NCBI GenBank assembly: GCA_003833135.1
Contig: QZLH01000417.1
Coordinates: forward strand, 14,465 to 63,127
Direction of reading: 5' to 3'
Length of the DNA stretch: 48,663 nucleotides
DNA from: Oehlia diaphana
Lineage: Eukaryota > Glomeromycota > Glomeromycetes > Glomerales > Glomeraceae
Each line of letters starts with the position of its first letter. Position 1 is the first letter of the stretch. A model generated the notes under the pieces. It had not been told where the DNA came from, ran no database searches, and saw only the letters and a list, made by a program, of their open reading frames with translations. Made by a program: the position numbers and the translations under genes. Shown here one piece after another: positions 24,531-34,389 of the stretch.

Positions 24531-25300
24531 TAGAAATCCACGATAGTCTCTTCATAATAATAATATGTAATAAAATAAATTGTTTTTTAAATATTGAGTA
24601 TAATAAAAATAGCCGAAGCTTATTTTTTGATTTCATTTTTAAAAGTGTCAACAGGGTTTTAATATATTAAAGATATTTTATGATTTTTATTTCTTGCTTC
24701 AATATTTACGTGAACTCTTTATATATGTTTTTTTTTATCATCCTTCGTTTGATGCATTGCATATTAATTGGTATAATTAATTCCTAAAAAAAAATTTTAA
24801 TTGTATCCAAAAACGGTTAAATTTAATACAGGAGTGCGGGTAATCAAATGTCAGACAGTCAGAATATTATTTCATATTGTATCACAAATGTTGAACGGAA
24901 TATTTTTTATTCTTTTTTAGATTTTCGACGGAATATGTATGAAACATTTATCCACATTGAGCCTTTACACGTTTTAAATTAAGAAATTTAATTAAATTAG
25001 TTTACTATTGTCTTATTATTAAAATAATAATCAATTAGAAATATTTATCCGTAAATTCCGTATATCCGTAAGAAATAATAATAGAAAAATGGGGAACGTT
25101 TTAAACTTGAATAATGATAATAAAATTTTTAATATTGTATCTATTATTTTCATGTTACGTAATACATATTGCCATTAAAAATGATTTGTTTATAATTTGT
25201 TTGTATATAATTAAAATAATTTATGCGCGTTATCAAGTTTGAAATCTTTGCTTATTACACCAAAATATAATTATTGATATTCAAGAAAATATATATGAAT
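24531..25300. other. AT-rich spacer
   Basis: No coding segment or repeat that I can support. Confidence 0.4.
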
Positions 25301-25500
25301 TTCTAAAAATTAAATAATAGAATTTCTGAAAAAGAAAAACAAATGAATTTTAACAAAATGGAACATTTTTTTATCATGAAACATTAAAGAATTTCGTTCC
25401 ACAGATGACAATGGCGAAGCAAGCATTTATAAATCCTTTTTTAGCTTAGAATGAAGTTTAATTCATTCGTTATCGGATCGGTAAATCCGATCGCCAATTC

Positions 25501-25532
<32 letters not shown>

Positions 25533-25990
25533 CCAGACATATTTCAAATAATTTTATATATGGATTTTTATAAATATTAATACTATATAAGGATTAAAGT
25601 ATATTTAATATATTTTTAAATATTGTTCTTAATAAACAAACAATCAATTTTATTAATTATGATTAATAAGTTTAAATATATTTTAATTATAAAATCGTAG
25701 CGCGTCCCTAATTGTGTTACATACCGTTGTTCCCAAATTTGTAAATCATCTACTCTAATTGTTTCAAATTGTGCCATTGAATCCAAATCCGATTTTTGTA
25801 ACGATTTATTTTTAGTCACGTAACAAATATAATTTGATCTTTTTAATAAATCTGATCCAATCAAATCATAATGAAATTCAACCAGTATAATTAATATATT
25901 CCGGAGCAGAATCCGATTTATTATATGATAAAATTCGTTCGATTTTAAGATTAAATAATAATGATAATTAACAATTAACAATTTAAAAAA
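25300..25990 (-). pseudogene. Fragment of an unknown gene family (copy 1)
   Basis: A minus-strand frame from about 25981 to a GTATGT donor near 25724 encodes a segment with YVTKNKSLQKSDLDSMAQFE and VDDLQIWEQR. A possible final exon near 25495-25440 encodes a piece ending NWRSDLPIR. A 30-T run at 25503-25532 interrupts that exon. The same exon order, donor site and flanking blocks (GCAGAATCC, CATTTATAAATCCTTTTTT) recur at 41750-42290 in the same orientation. Family and function are unknown. Confidence 0.5.
25503..25532 (+). repeat. 30-base T homopolymer
   Basis: Uninterrupted T run inside the region homologous to 41880; the other copy lacks it, so it expanded or was inserted after duplication. 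Confidence 0.95.
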
Positions 25991-26043
25991 ATTTAAAGCG
26001 AATATATCAAAAGAAATTTAGATCGTAACCGATGAAGTTCACT

Positions 26044-26232
26044 TCAATAATCGATTTGTATATTTTTCATTAAATTAAAAATATTTTTCATATATGTTAA
26101 ACCTAATTCTCTAACAATGTTTTCTGTTTCATTGATGCCATCAATCACTCTTTTGTCAGCCAAATAATGTTTCATTGTTCCAGCCACTCTTTTGTCAACC
26201 AAATAATGTTTCATTGCTCCAATCATTTCTTT
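26044..26232 (-). pseudogene. Short gene fragment with a 13-residue internal repeat
   Basis: A 60-residue frame reads MKHYLVDKRVAGTMKHYLAD, then KRVIDGINETENIVRELGLT and a lysine-asparagine-rich tail. The MKHYL(V/A)DKRV unit corresponds to a 39-bp DNA tandem repeat. The sequence looks like coding origin by composition but I do not recognise it. It lies directly upstream of copy 1 of the unknown gene fragment and may belong to it. Confidence 0.35.
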
Positions 26233-26250
26233 TGTCAGCCAAAATAATTA
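26146..26250. repeat. 39-bp tandem repeat, about 2.7 copies
   Basis: Units begin at 26146, 26185 and 26224 with CACTCTTTTGTCA-type sequence, followed by AATAATGTTTCATTG. The 39-bp period equals 13 codons and keeps the frame. Confidence 0.8.
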
Positions 26251-26259
26251 AAAAAAAAG

Positions 26260-27815
26260 GTACATACAAATATTGTTCTACCAAGTTTACAATTGAAACA
26301 AATATACTTACGTTGAAACTTTACTTTTTTTAATATTTTATAAATCATTTGATAAAAATATGGAGAAGAAAACATTTTAATATTACACTAATTCGAGAAA
26401 CATCTATAAAATGACAATGATTTGAAGCTTTTTACTTGAATTTATTTTTATCAGACAATTAAATATTAAAAAAAAAAATTTCTTTATTTCTCACAAATAA
26501 TCATTGTCCTTATATAACAAATAATTTTTCATTAATTCTGTCAAAAATGAATATTTTTATAATAACAATCACTATGCACATTGATTCATTCTCCTTGAAT
26601 GGACATATTGAAATCACTAACATACAAATGCCTGAACCTTTAAAATTAAAGAGTCCCGTCAGTAAAAATCTAGTCCTTTATACTACTAAATTGTATTGCA
26701 AAGGTCATTCAATTGTAATAAAGAAAATTCTATTACTTAGTTACAATTGTGAAGAAAAGAAGCAGATACGATTTATTCGATTTTAAAATGACGACCACTA
26801 TCATACAGGGAGGAACCATGGGATCGGCAGGTCACCCTTGGTCTCAATATACTATACTTTTATACCGTTTTAGATTTTATATATGACAGCGGCACTTAAA
26901 TACGGCTACTTAGGCGGGTTTATATTATAGAAATGGTTTTAATTTAGTTTATTTTTTTTATTTCTTTTTCAATAATTATATGTATACTGGTAAAATAAAA
27001 ATAAAAATATACCCGTTTTGCATGTCACATGATTTTTATGATCGAAATTTTAAATAATTACTAAACAATACCACATAAAAGAAAATTATTTTATATATGT
27101 ATCTCCATATATTATTACATAAATTGTTGAATGAGATTGTTGTCACATTAATAACTTACCTGTATAAAAATATTCCGGATGTCTATTAAATAAGATGTAA
27201 AATTCAAATTATTTGAATAACTAATCCACATTATTATTTCAAAAATTACACAACACGAACAGGATTATCTATGCTCTTACATTCTTATATTTACTAAAAT
27301 TATAAAAAAAATTATGGCGTGGAGAAGTGATATTCGTGTATTGTTAATTTCATTTTCCAATAGTTTTTACTAATTCTTAACTTCTCTTTCGATTGAAAGT
27401 TGCGCCATACCTTTAGTTCAAACTGGTGTAATATGAGTAAAAAAATTCATGTAGTCTTGCATTGGTATTCTTGGAAATTTACCCCTTTTGAAATTATTTC
27501 ATATAATACTGTTTCTACTTTTTGCAACTTGTTACATAACATGCGATCTAACTTTGTAACTTTTGTTGTTTTAGGAACGTTTTTTCAACTTTCACAGGAT
27601 GTCCCCTGTTGTATATTATAATCTTTATTCTTCCCTTCTACCGCTATTGTATCGAATGTACAAAAGTTACAGCGAATTTACTAGTATAGTAAATTATAAC
27701 TTTTATACATTTGTTTCAATTTATCATTGTTACTGATTACATTACTTAACTTAAACCTCAAAAAAGCTGATACGTCAAAAAACGGTCAAAACCGCTTTGA
27801 AAATGAAAAAGGGAT
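26260..27815. other. Intergenic region without a supported gene
   Basis: A 79-residue plus-strand frame at 26547-26786 and a 73-residue one at 27400-27621 are present but lack any family signal. A less AT-rich patch at 26780-26860 may be eroded coding or element DNA. Confidence 0.35.
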
Positions 27816-27821
27816 AGACGA

Positions 27822-27841
27822 GGGGAGGGGGAGGGGGAGGG
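27822..27841 (+). other. G-quadruplex-type tract
   Basis: Four G runs (4, 5, 5 and 3) separated by single A residues: GGGGAGGGGGAGGGGGAGGG. This meets the standard four-run short-loop motif. It is exceptional in DNA of this AT content. The next recognisable elements downstream are a tandem array and a gag fragment. Confidence 0.85.
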
Positions 27842-28069
27842 AAAGTGAAAGAATTGATCCGAATTATCAGATAGTTTGAGTTTATGACAAAAAGGGTAAA
27901 AGAGGGACACTCAACCATTCATTTTCAATTAAATACCAATATTAATCTCCAAATGTTGTGGATATATTAAACTTGAAAGTGAAGTTTGTAGCATAATTTT
28001 TCTAACTTATCACGAGAACCAATCTCTTGTGATCCAACTGATCCATGCATTCTTTTGTTTATGTCTAAT

Positions 28070-28310
28070 AACACACGGTTGCTAGTTCTCTTACGAACGC
28101 AGAAACAACCACGATAATTAATCGGACACACGGTTGCTAGTTTTCTAACAAACGAAGAACCAACAAGTCAGACGGTTGCTAGTTCTCTTACGAACGCAGA
28201 AACAACCACTGAAAATCAGTCAGACACGGTTGCTAGTTCTCTAACAAACGAGAACCAACAATGGAAAATCAGTCAGATTCGGACACACAGTTGCTAGTTA
28301 ATTTTTCTTA
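28070..28310. repeat. Tandem GGTTGCTAGTTCTC array with hairpins, five copies
   Basis: CGGTTGCTAGTT (last copy CAGTTGCTAGTT) begins near 28076, 28133, 28175, 28229 and 28290. Units alternate between TCTTACGAACGCAGAAACAACC and TCTAACAAACGAGAACCAAC forms. Within a unit GTTGCTAGTTCTC can pair with GAGAACCAAC to give a hairpin. The array sits just upstream of the gag fragment and may be part of that element's 5' region. Confidence 0.75.
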
Positions 28311-28335
28311 ATTTTCCACATTAGGAGATGTTGTT

Positions 28336-28550
28336 ATGATCTGCTTTATTACCAAGAGTTTAACCAGTGCATTAGGAGCTGGGGGAGACAATATGCAGAA
28401 TGTCAATAACGCTTTGAACAATCACAATGCAACTGTAGCAGCGAATAATAATGCGATTCTCAACTAAGGGATTCAGGCTACTCCTGTACTGACATTTTAT
28501 GACGGAAATCAAGATCCGATTATGTGGTTGAGTGGGTTCAATAACGCATG
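28336..28550 (+). pseudogene. Ty3-like retrotransposon gag fragment
   Basis: From the ATG at 28336 a frame with a single TAA stop encodes an asparagine-rich stretch (NNALNNHNATVAANNNAILN), then, after the stop, TPVLTFYDGNQDPIMWLSGF followed by NNACAK. The F(Y)-G-x-x-x-(D/E)-P-x-x-W-L-x-x-F pattern is the usual opening of the retrotransposon gag domain. The frame degenerates after about 28550 into AT-rich sequence; no zinc knuckle, protease or polymerase follows. It is a 3'-truncated relic. Confidence 0.6.
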
Positions 28551-31450
28551 TGCAAAGTTGCTATATAATATCCTTTGCTATATAATATCCTTAGCTATTT
28601 ATTTTCAGCTCTACAATATGATGGACGGATTCTGACGAGTGAAAGTCATCATCTTGTCTACCTGCCTTTTATTCAATTTCTTCGTATGTTGTTATTCTCT
28701 ATTTCTAATAAGTTATCCTCTAAAATATCAATAAACTTTTAATTTAAGTTTCTGATCTTCTCCGATAATCAGAAGATTATTTTCAATGATTTCGGAAGAA
28801 AAATAACATCTGGTATGAAAACTTCCATGAAGAACACTCAAAATTTCATCCTCTTTTAATCCACTAATGCGCAATTTGTCCTATTTATATTCCTTGCTAA
28901 ATAATAACCTTCCCATATTTTTGGTTACTTTTTAACACTCATCCTCTTCTCGCTCAGATCTATATACAATTAAAGATAATAATGATATGGTTTAACATTT
29001 TCTTCTACCTTCATCATCTCGTATTAATTTCTCACCGGAGTGGTAAAATAATGTTGTGGCCAATCTTAAGCTAATGATCTGTCACGTTGTTATATCTTTA
29101 CCCTTTTCTTTGGTGCGCTGTTGCACCAGATGTTTTCTAATTCATTTATTTAATTGGTAAGTTTTAAACAATTAGTTGCTCTAATGGCTTTGTTTGTTTC
29201 ATGACTTTAGGTTCGAAGTATTTGTAATTGATATTTCATCTATTATCTAGGAGATCTTAATTCCTGAGAGAACTGCTTCCTTTCTTAGCGCGTATGAATG
29301 TTTACTTTCTCTTTCACTAAGTTGGTAACCCTTGATATTCCTGTGACTTTACATTTTTCCTATGTAAATAGTAACGCTACATGCAATCCACATAAACAGT
29401 ATAGTCTTAGAAAATTTTCAAGTTAAAGGCAATCGGCGCTTTTGTAACCGCATATCTGCCAGATCGTGTTTCTAGTACACCTTCCGACGCCAAGAATTCC
29501 AATCTTTTTTATTTGATGTCATAAATCGAAAAATCCTATGAACGCAGATCAAAGTTCAATAGTTTCGTTGGCTTTATCCTCCTTAAGCGCCATTACCATT
29601 TTCCTGAAGGTATTTTGTAACAATCTGGTGGCTCATTGTAAAAATAACTGCATCAGTATCCAAGAAAAAGAACAAACGATGTTTATTAATAAATTAAATT
29701 TTTAAAAATAAGTAAATGGATAAATAAATTAAATATAATAATATGCCATCATTTTTTAAAGTTAGTGCCATTTCTTACCGAGCGATGCGGTGGCAGACTT
29801 TAAAATACCATCCATTTTTTTTTTATAAAAAAAACCATATTCTCATGAACTCCAATAAAAACGTGAAGCAGACCATCCATAAGCGCGTCTAAACCCTGTG
29901 TAGTTGTACTTGCTCTATTATTGCTTTTAGCGCTTCATATTCTCTATTGCCTCCTTTGAAGTTTCTGAGAAAGTACGCATCGTAATTAAGCGTTCTTAAG
30001 GTTTTGCATTTTCTTTGATATGTTATGAATTATTTCCCTCCTCCTTTTCTATATATAGCCTTTAATAGTTTTGATGCGTTTTTGGTATATGAATTAAATA
30101 AGATATTATCTTGATCGAAGGGTAAAAAATGGAATGATGAAAGTAAAGGAAGGAGTAGAAAAAAAGGTAAAGGGGGCAAAGAAAGAAGAGGTAAATTTGA
30201 CCTATTCCTACTTTCTTAAAAATATAAATGGAATCTGGTTAAAAGTAAACATTCACATAGTGAAAGGATACAGAGATTTAGTTGTGGTTGGGCCTTGACA
30301 ATATTGCCATCGAAATCATAGCATATCTATCAGAAAGCTACTATCATATGTATCTATGCATAGTACTGCTTCTGAAATAAGGGGTTGTTCTTTTTTCCTA
30401 GTATCATTTGCGGAAGCTCCCAGTATAGGCCATCCTCTAAGATGAAATGGACTAAAAATTGGAAATTACATACAATAAGGTCTTAAAGTAGGGTTTAGAT
30501 CCGTATATCCAAGTTATTCATAGAAATGTATCCATCATAATCTAAATTCAATTTCCGTAATCCATGTAAAAATTAAGTCTGGTTAAAGAAAAAATTGAAC
30601 GGATATTTTGTATCCATGTATAGCACGGTAATACGGATAACACGTATTATCCAAATCGCTCCAGTCTCTAAAAGCAAAATAAAAAAATATTAATTAGCAT
30701 TAATACTCCAAAGTGTTGCAGTAAAGTTTTAAAAATTCCCGTACATGAAAATACAATATATTTAAATGTCAAATTTGACCTCCGAGAATTTACTTTTTTT
30801 ATTTTTATTTTTCTTGCGTTTTCGTAAATTATAAAAAATTTTTTTAAGCGAAAATTTCATTGTACTAGGTACGTATATTAAAAGATTATCCAAGGATCGA
30901 TCATCCAATGGTATCCAAAATAATGCGATGACTACACTTGCGCATACAATTCTGATAAATTAAGCCTTTCTTCTGATCTACCTTGTCCATTCTTAAAGAT
31001 ATTAGTTTAATTCTTGAATTCATGCTTCATACAACCTACTACAAGCATTAAAGAAACCACTATTTTTGTCATTATCGCTGTTTTCAAGGAATAAAGTACT
31101 AAAGATCGAGAGTTCGGAACATTCACTCAAAGTATACATACAACAATTTATTTTCAACAAGAACGAGTACCAACTAAATTTTGGGCAAAGGTATATCGTT
31201 TGTTTGACTTTTTTTATTTTATTTGTCTTCAAACTCGCATAGTATGTCCCAGATTATTTTTTTTTTTATAATTTAAGTAGAACAGAATTTTTCTCATTTA
31301 TTAAATTAATATTTACTTTTTAGGGTATAATAAATAAAGAGATAATTTAATTGTTCAGATGTGGAATTCTATTAGAAGGAGTTAGATTCAGAAACTAAAA
31401 ATTAACAAACTTACAGAGTAGATCCGGTATTTCTAATGTTGTCGTAAGAA
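28551..31450. other. Long region without a supported gene
   Basis: Mixed composition suggests eroded element or gene sequence. A 55-residue frame ending near 29702 contains NLVAHCKNNCISIQEKEQ, but I cannot assign it. A polypurine stretch at 30118-30195 includes AAAGGGGGCAAAG, which resembles an LTR-element polypurine tract, but no LTR was found after it. A 70-residue minus frame at 31020-31232 is also unassigned. Confidence 0.35.
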
Positions 31451-31458
31451 CGTTTAAC

Positions 31459-31890
31459 TTGAGTTTTCATAAAACTATTTCTGATTATGGAGGATATGGA
31501 ACAAATTTTTATCAAGAGAAAATTTCTTCCAAATCATCTCCTGAGATCTCGAGATCTTCCATGGTTAGAGATCAATCCGAAGATTTTAATCTCTGGGTTC
31601 TTATTTTCAAGACCACTCCCGTTTTAGTATTATTGTTCAAACTTCAATTACAAGCGGAACATGTTTCAGGAATCTTTGAACACCTCAGCAAACCAAGCAT
31701 TCGACAAGAAACAATTGGAAACTGAATCCGGTTATATGGGGAATTCAGGATAGACCTTTTCGCGAACCGCCTGAACGCTCAGTTTCCTGCATGGAAGCCA
31801 GACTCTACGATCATTGACATGATATAATGCATTGGAAAGGATATCCCTGCATTTGATGTGGAAGAGTGTCTTGGCCGTAGTTATATTAAT
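31459..31890 (+). pseudogene. DIRS/Ngaro-like retroelement RNase H fragment
   Basis: The first frame (31459-31725) includes LLFKLQLQAEHVSGIFEHLS, resembling the RNase H end with an A-E-H-(I/V)-x-G-x-x-N pattern found in DIRS-type elements. After a frame change, 31738-31860 encodes GEFRIDLFANRLNAQFPAWK then PDSTIIDMI, matching the characteristic (V/I)DLFA-RLN-Q-P--W-PD block that follows RNase H in DIRS/Ngaro elements. A stop interrupts it. No RT or tyrosine recombinase part was identified nearby. Confidence 0.55.
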
Positions 31891-32164
31891 TAATATTGAA
31901 TTATAATATTCGATCACACTCGAAAAATATTAAAAGGTTTTTAAAAAAAAATTTGATTTATTATTTTAAAATAAATTTAGCCAGAAAATTCTTTTTTTTT
32001 TCAAAGATAAAAACCCCAGATCAGCAACTAAGTAAAAATTGGTTTATTACAGTATTATATTGGGTGAAGGATTCTACAAATATGCAAATATGCAACAATG
32101 ATTTAGGTGGCTATTTCTTCACAAATTTTATAGGGTAATTTTACGCCTTAATGGTTGATCAAAT

Positions 32165-32640
32165 TGTTATATCACCATTCTATCATTTATTCGATCTTGA
32201 CAATCCTGGCTTTGTTGTAGAGGAAGGATCTTTTTGATATCGTTTTGAGATTTTCGTTCATTCTAAGAGGTTTATTCGTGTCACGCGAGTATGAACAATC
32301 TGATATCAATATAGTCAATCTGGCCAATCTGGTATGGTCTTGGGAAGAAATTGATTACTGTAGGCAAAATATTTTCGGTAATCTTAATGAAGAAGCGGTT
32401 AGGCAGTTGTATATGAAATGCTGAGGTATCCTTCGGTATATTTTGCGCAGTGCTCTAAATAGTAATGTTCAATTTAAGCTTCAAGGAACGGTTGACACTT
32501 GTGATGAGAAAATATTCCAATACATTGGCGGAAGTAATATCGTCAATCTAGCAGAAAAAATATGGAGTTGTATTAAGAATGGGTTTAATTATAGTTTAAT
32601 TGCCAAATCGAACTTGTTGGTTCAAAAATATGAAAGCTGA
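32165..32640 (+). pseudogene. Crinkler (CRN)-like protein C-terminal fragment
   Basis: Blocks in order are FYHLFDLDNPGFVVEEGSF, a stop, then NLVWSWEEIDYCRQNIFG and EEAVRQLYMKC, a TGA stop, then GILRYILRSALNSNVQ and a final frame (to 32640) with VNLAEKIWSCIKNGFNYSLI. The W-x-W-x-E-I ... L-Y-x-x-x-GG-(I/V)-P-R-(Y/F)-(I/V)-L pattern is typical of CRN-type proteins with a P-loop NTPase-like region, a large family in Glomeromycotina and oomycetes. The TGA falls where the first glycine of the GG(I)PR motif is expected. The N-terminal part is absent, so it is a relic. Confidence 0.5.
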
Positions 32641-32812
32641 CGAGGAGATCGAAGTTCTAACCTTCACAAGAATCAATATGTAAAACGGGCAGCTTCAATA
32701 TCACAAATTTCCTTTTCTTAATATAATAAAAAAAATCTTTTTGATTGGAAAATTATATTAATTTTATTATAACTTGTATGATAATATGTAAGGAAAAAAA
32801 AATTGATTGATT

Positions 32813-34012
32813 TTAAAATACAAAATCGAATTCGAGGTCACCCAATGCACAAATTTGAATAACATGTAGCTTGCATAAATCGAGAGGATGTTGCGCTAGA
32901 CATGTCGCACAGACGCATTCCAACAGACTATTATCAATTTTAAATTCTCGTAATTCTGCGAATATAACATCCGATCCGTCATCTTGAGGGAATATCTTCT
33001 TTCGCTGGTTCATTATATCGAATAGTTGTCCTTGATACGCCTCATAAAATCCTATATACGACGCTAATTGATTAAACCTTCGGTCCTGTAATAATGTAAA
33101 AATCTCTTGACCTGCATAGATATAAAGACCTAAAAAAAAAGGAAATATCATCAAATTACTAAATGTAGAATTTCTAATTTTATTTTCTTAATACCATACT
33201 TACCATGTCTCTGGTCTAGCATGAATGCCTTGCTACTTCCTAAAAACCAAAATAAGATAAAAAAAATTTCATCAATATATACCATACCATTGTATCATTT
33301 AATAATATAACGTAGTGCATTAATACCTGTTCGTCCACTAATTAACAAAAAGAGAAAAGTTCTTGGTTAAGGAATTAAATATTCAATACGGATTTATGAA
33401 AAGAATGAAAAGAATTGAAATTGTATAAAATCAAAGGATACGATGCAAAACATGTTGCTTTTCCACCGTGGGTGACCAATGGTATAGCTGTTCGTTTATA
33501 AACCTAGCATATTTTACAAAAATAAATAAAACATCTCATATACTCTAATATAAACATTATCCTAGACTATTTTTACCTCTTCGTTGTTAGCATTAGCGTT
33601 GTAGACATCATTAAATACGTAAGTATGTTGCTCAACATACTTGGAAAAGTCGACTTTATTTCTAATTAATTAATAAAATTTATTAAATCCGAAAGTAATT
33701 CACTCAAAATATTGAAGTAACATACGTGTTTAAAGGTCGCCCCGGTGTCGTAAGTATTTGAATTTCCTCTTCCGTTGCAATTATTTGAAGTTCCTCTTCT
33801 TCTTGAGTCGTTATTAAGGTCACATACGCGTTTAAAGGTTGCCCCGGTGTTGTAATTAATTGGATTTCCTCCTCTTCTTGAGTAATTAAGGTAACATACG
33901 CGTTTAAAGGCCGCCCCGTTGTTGTAAGCAGTTGAAGTTCCTCTTCCTGTGTAGATGTAGAAGTTCGACCTCGACCTTGAGCTTGAGTAGACAATTGCAG
34001 GGAAGAGTCCAT
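32813..34012 (-). CDS. Truncated kinesin-13-like motor fused to acidic repeats, six exons
   Basis: Six exons join in one frame with GT-AG introns (265 residues): 33726-34012, 33577-33661, 33442-33503, 33327-33337 (11-nt microexon), 33204-33239 and 32813-33129. Residues 1-96 hold three repeats of QEEEE(I/L)Q-type sequence plus TTPGRPLNAYVTLI. Residues 97-124 (VDFSKYVEQHTYVFNDVYNA) match the kinesin-13 motor start. Residues 125-145 carry YKRTAIPLV and ATCFAS, then GRTGSSKAF replaces the usual GQTGSGKT(F/H) P-loop. Residues 162 on (YIYAGQEIFTLL, ASYIGFYEAYQGQLFDIMN) follow kinesin-13 closely. The protein stops after KLHVIQICALGD, before DLAGSE, and switch I is lost. ATP-driven motility is therefore unlikely; a microtubule- or motor-related decoy role is possible but unproven. 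Confidence 0.8.
33715..33960 (-). repeat. In-frame 72/102-bp coding repeats in exon 1
   Basis: Three copies encode (T)QEEEE(L/I)Q(L/I)(I/L)TTPGRPLNAYVTLI; the third has a 10-residue extension (IATEEEIQIL). Each copy contains GTATGT (minus strand; plus-strand ACATAC at 33894-33899, 33822-33827 and 33720-33725). The spacing is 72 and 102 bp, so all three donors are in the same phase. Confidence 0.8.
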
Positions 34013-34389
34013 ATTTATATATTTATAGTTTATAAAAAGTAGAAAAATAGAAAAATAAAAAAAATGGTTTTATGGATAAAAACAAGAGATAGTTCGAGTA
34101 TAGATGTTTTACGAGAAAACAAAATTATTGTCCGGAAGGGGCGGAAGGGGCTATATATATATGTTTTGCACGTCAGTCGCGTCACGTCAATGAAATTGAA
34201 ATATAAAAAATATAAACAAGTTAAAATAGAAAAACGCACCCGCGATCACGTCGTGAAATTTATTTATATAGAAACCGTGCCCAAAGCAACTAGATCAGAT
34301 TATCGGTCGCGTACAATAAATGCTTATAATAAATGCAATAAATGCTATAAAAAAAAATGCCAAAACAACATTATTTTTTCAACAATATA
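34013..34389. promoter_or_regulatory. Upstream region of the kinesin-like gene
   Basis: Minus-strand TATAAA-like sequence (TTTTTATAAACTATAAATA) lies 15-40 bp before the ATG at 34012, which could serve as a core promoter. A plus-strand frame of 172 residues crosses this region but overlaps antisense helicase sequence from about 34390 and shows no family signal. Confidence 0.3.

Noticed and set aside
26547..26786. 79-residue plus-strand frame with a good ATG
   Set aside because: No family signal, no intron context and no similarity to neighbours; kept only as part of the spacer description.
30118..30195. Purine-rich stretch as an LTR polypurine tract
   Set aside because: No LTR with TG...CA ends follows it and no paired LTR was found near the gag fragment.
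34294..34302. CTAG followed by T on the minus strand, a possible Helitron 3' end
   Set aside because: The expected hairpin just upstream is missing and CTAG is too short to stand alone.
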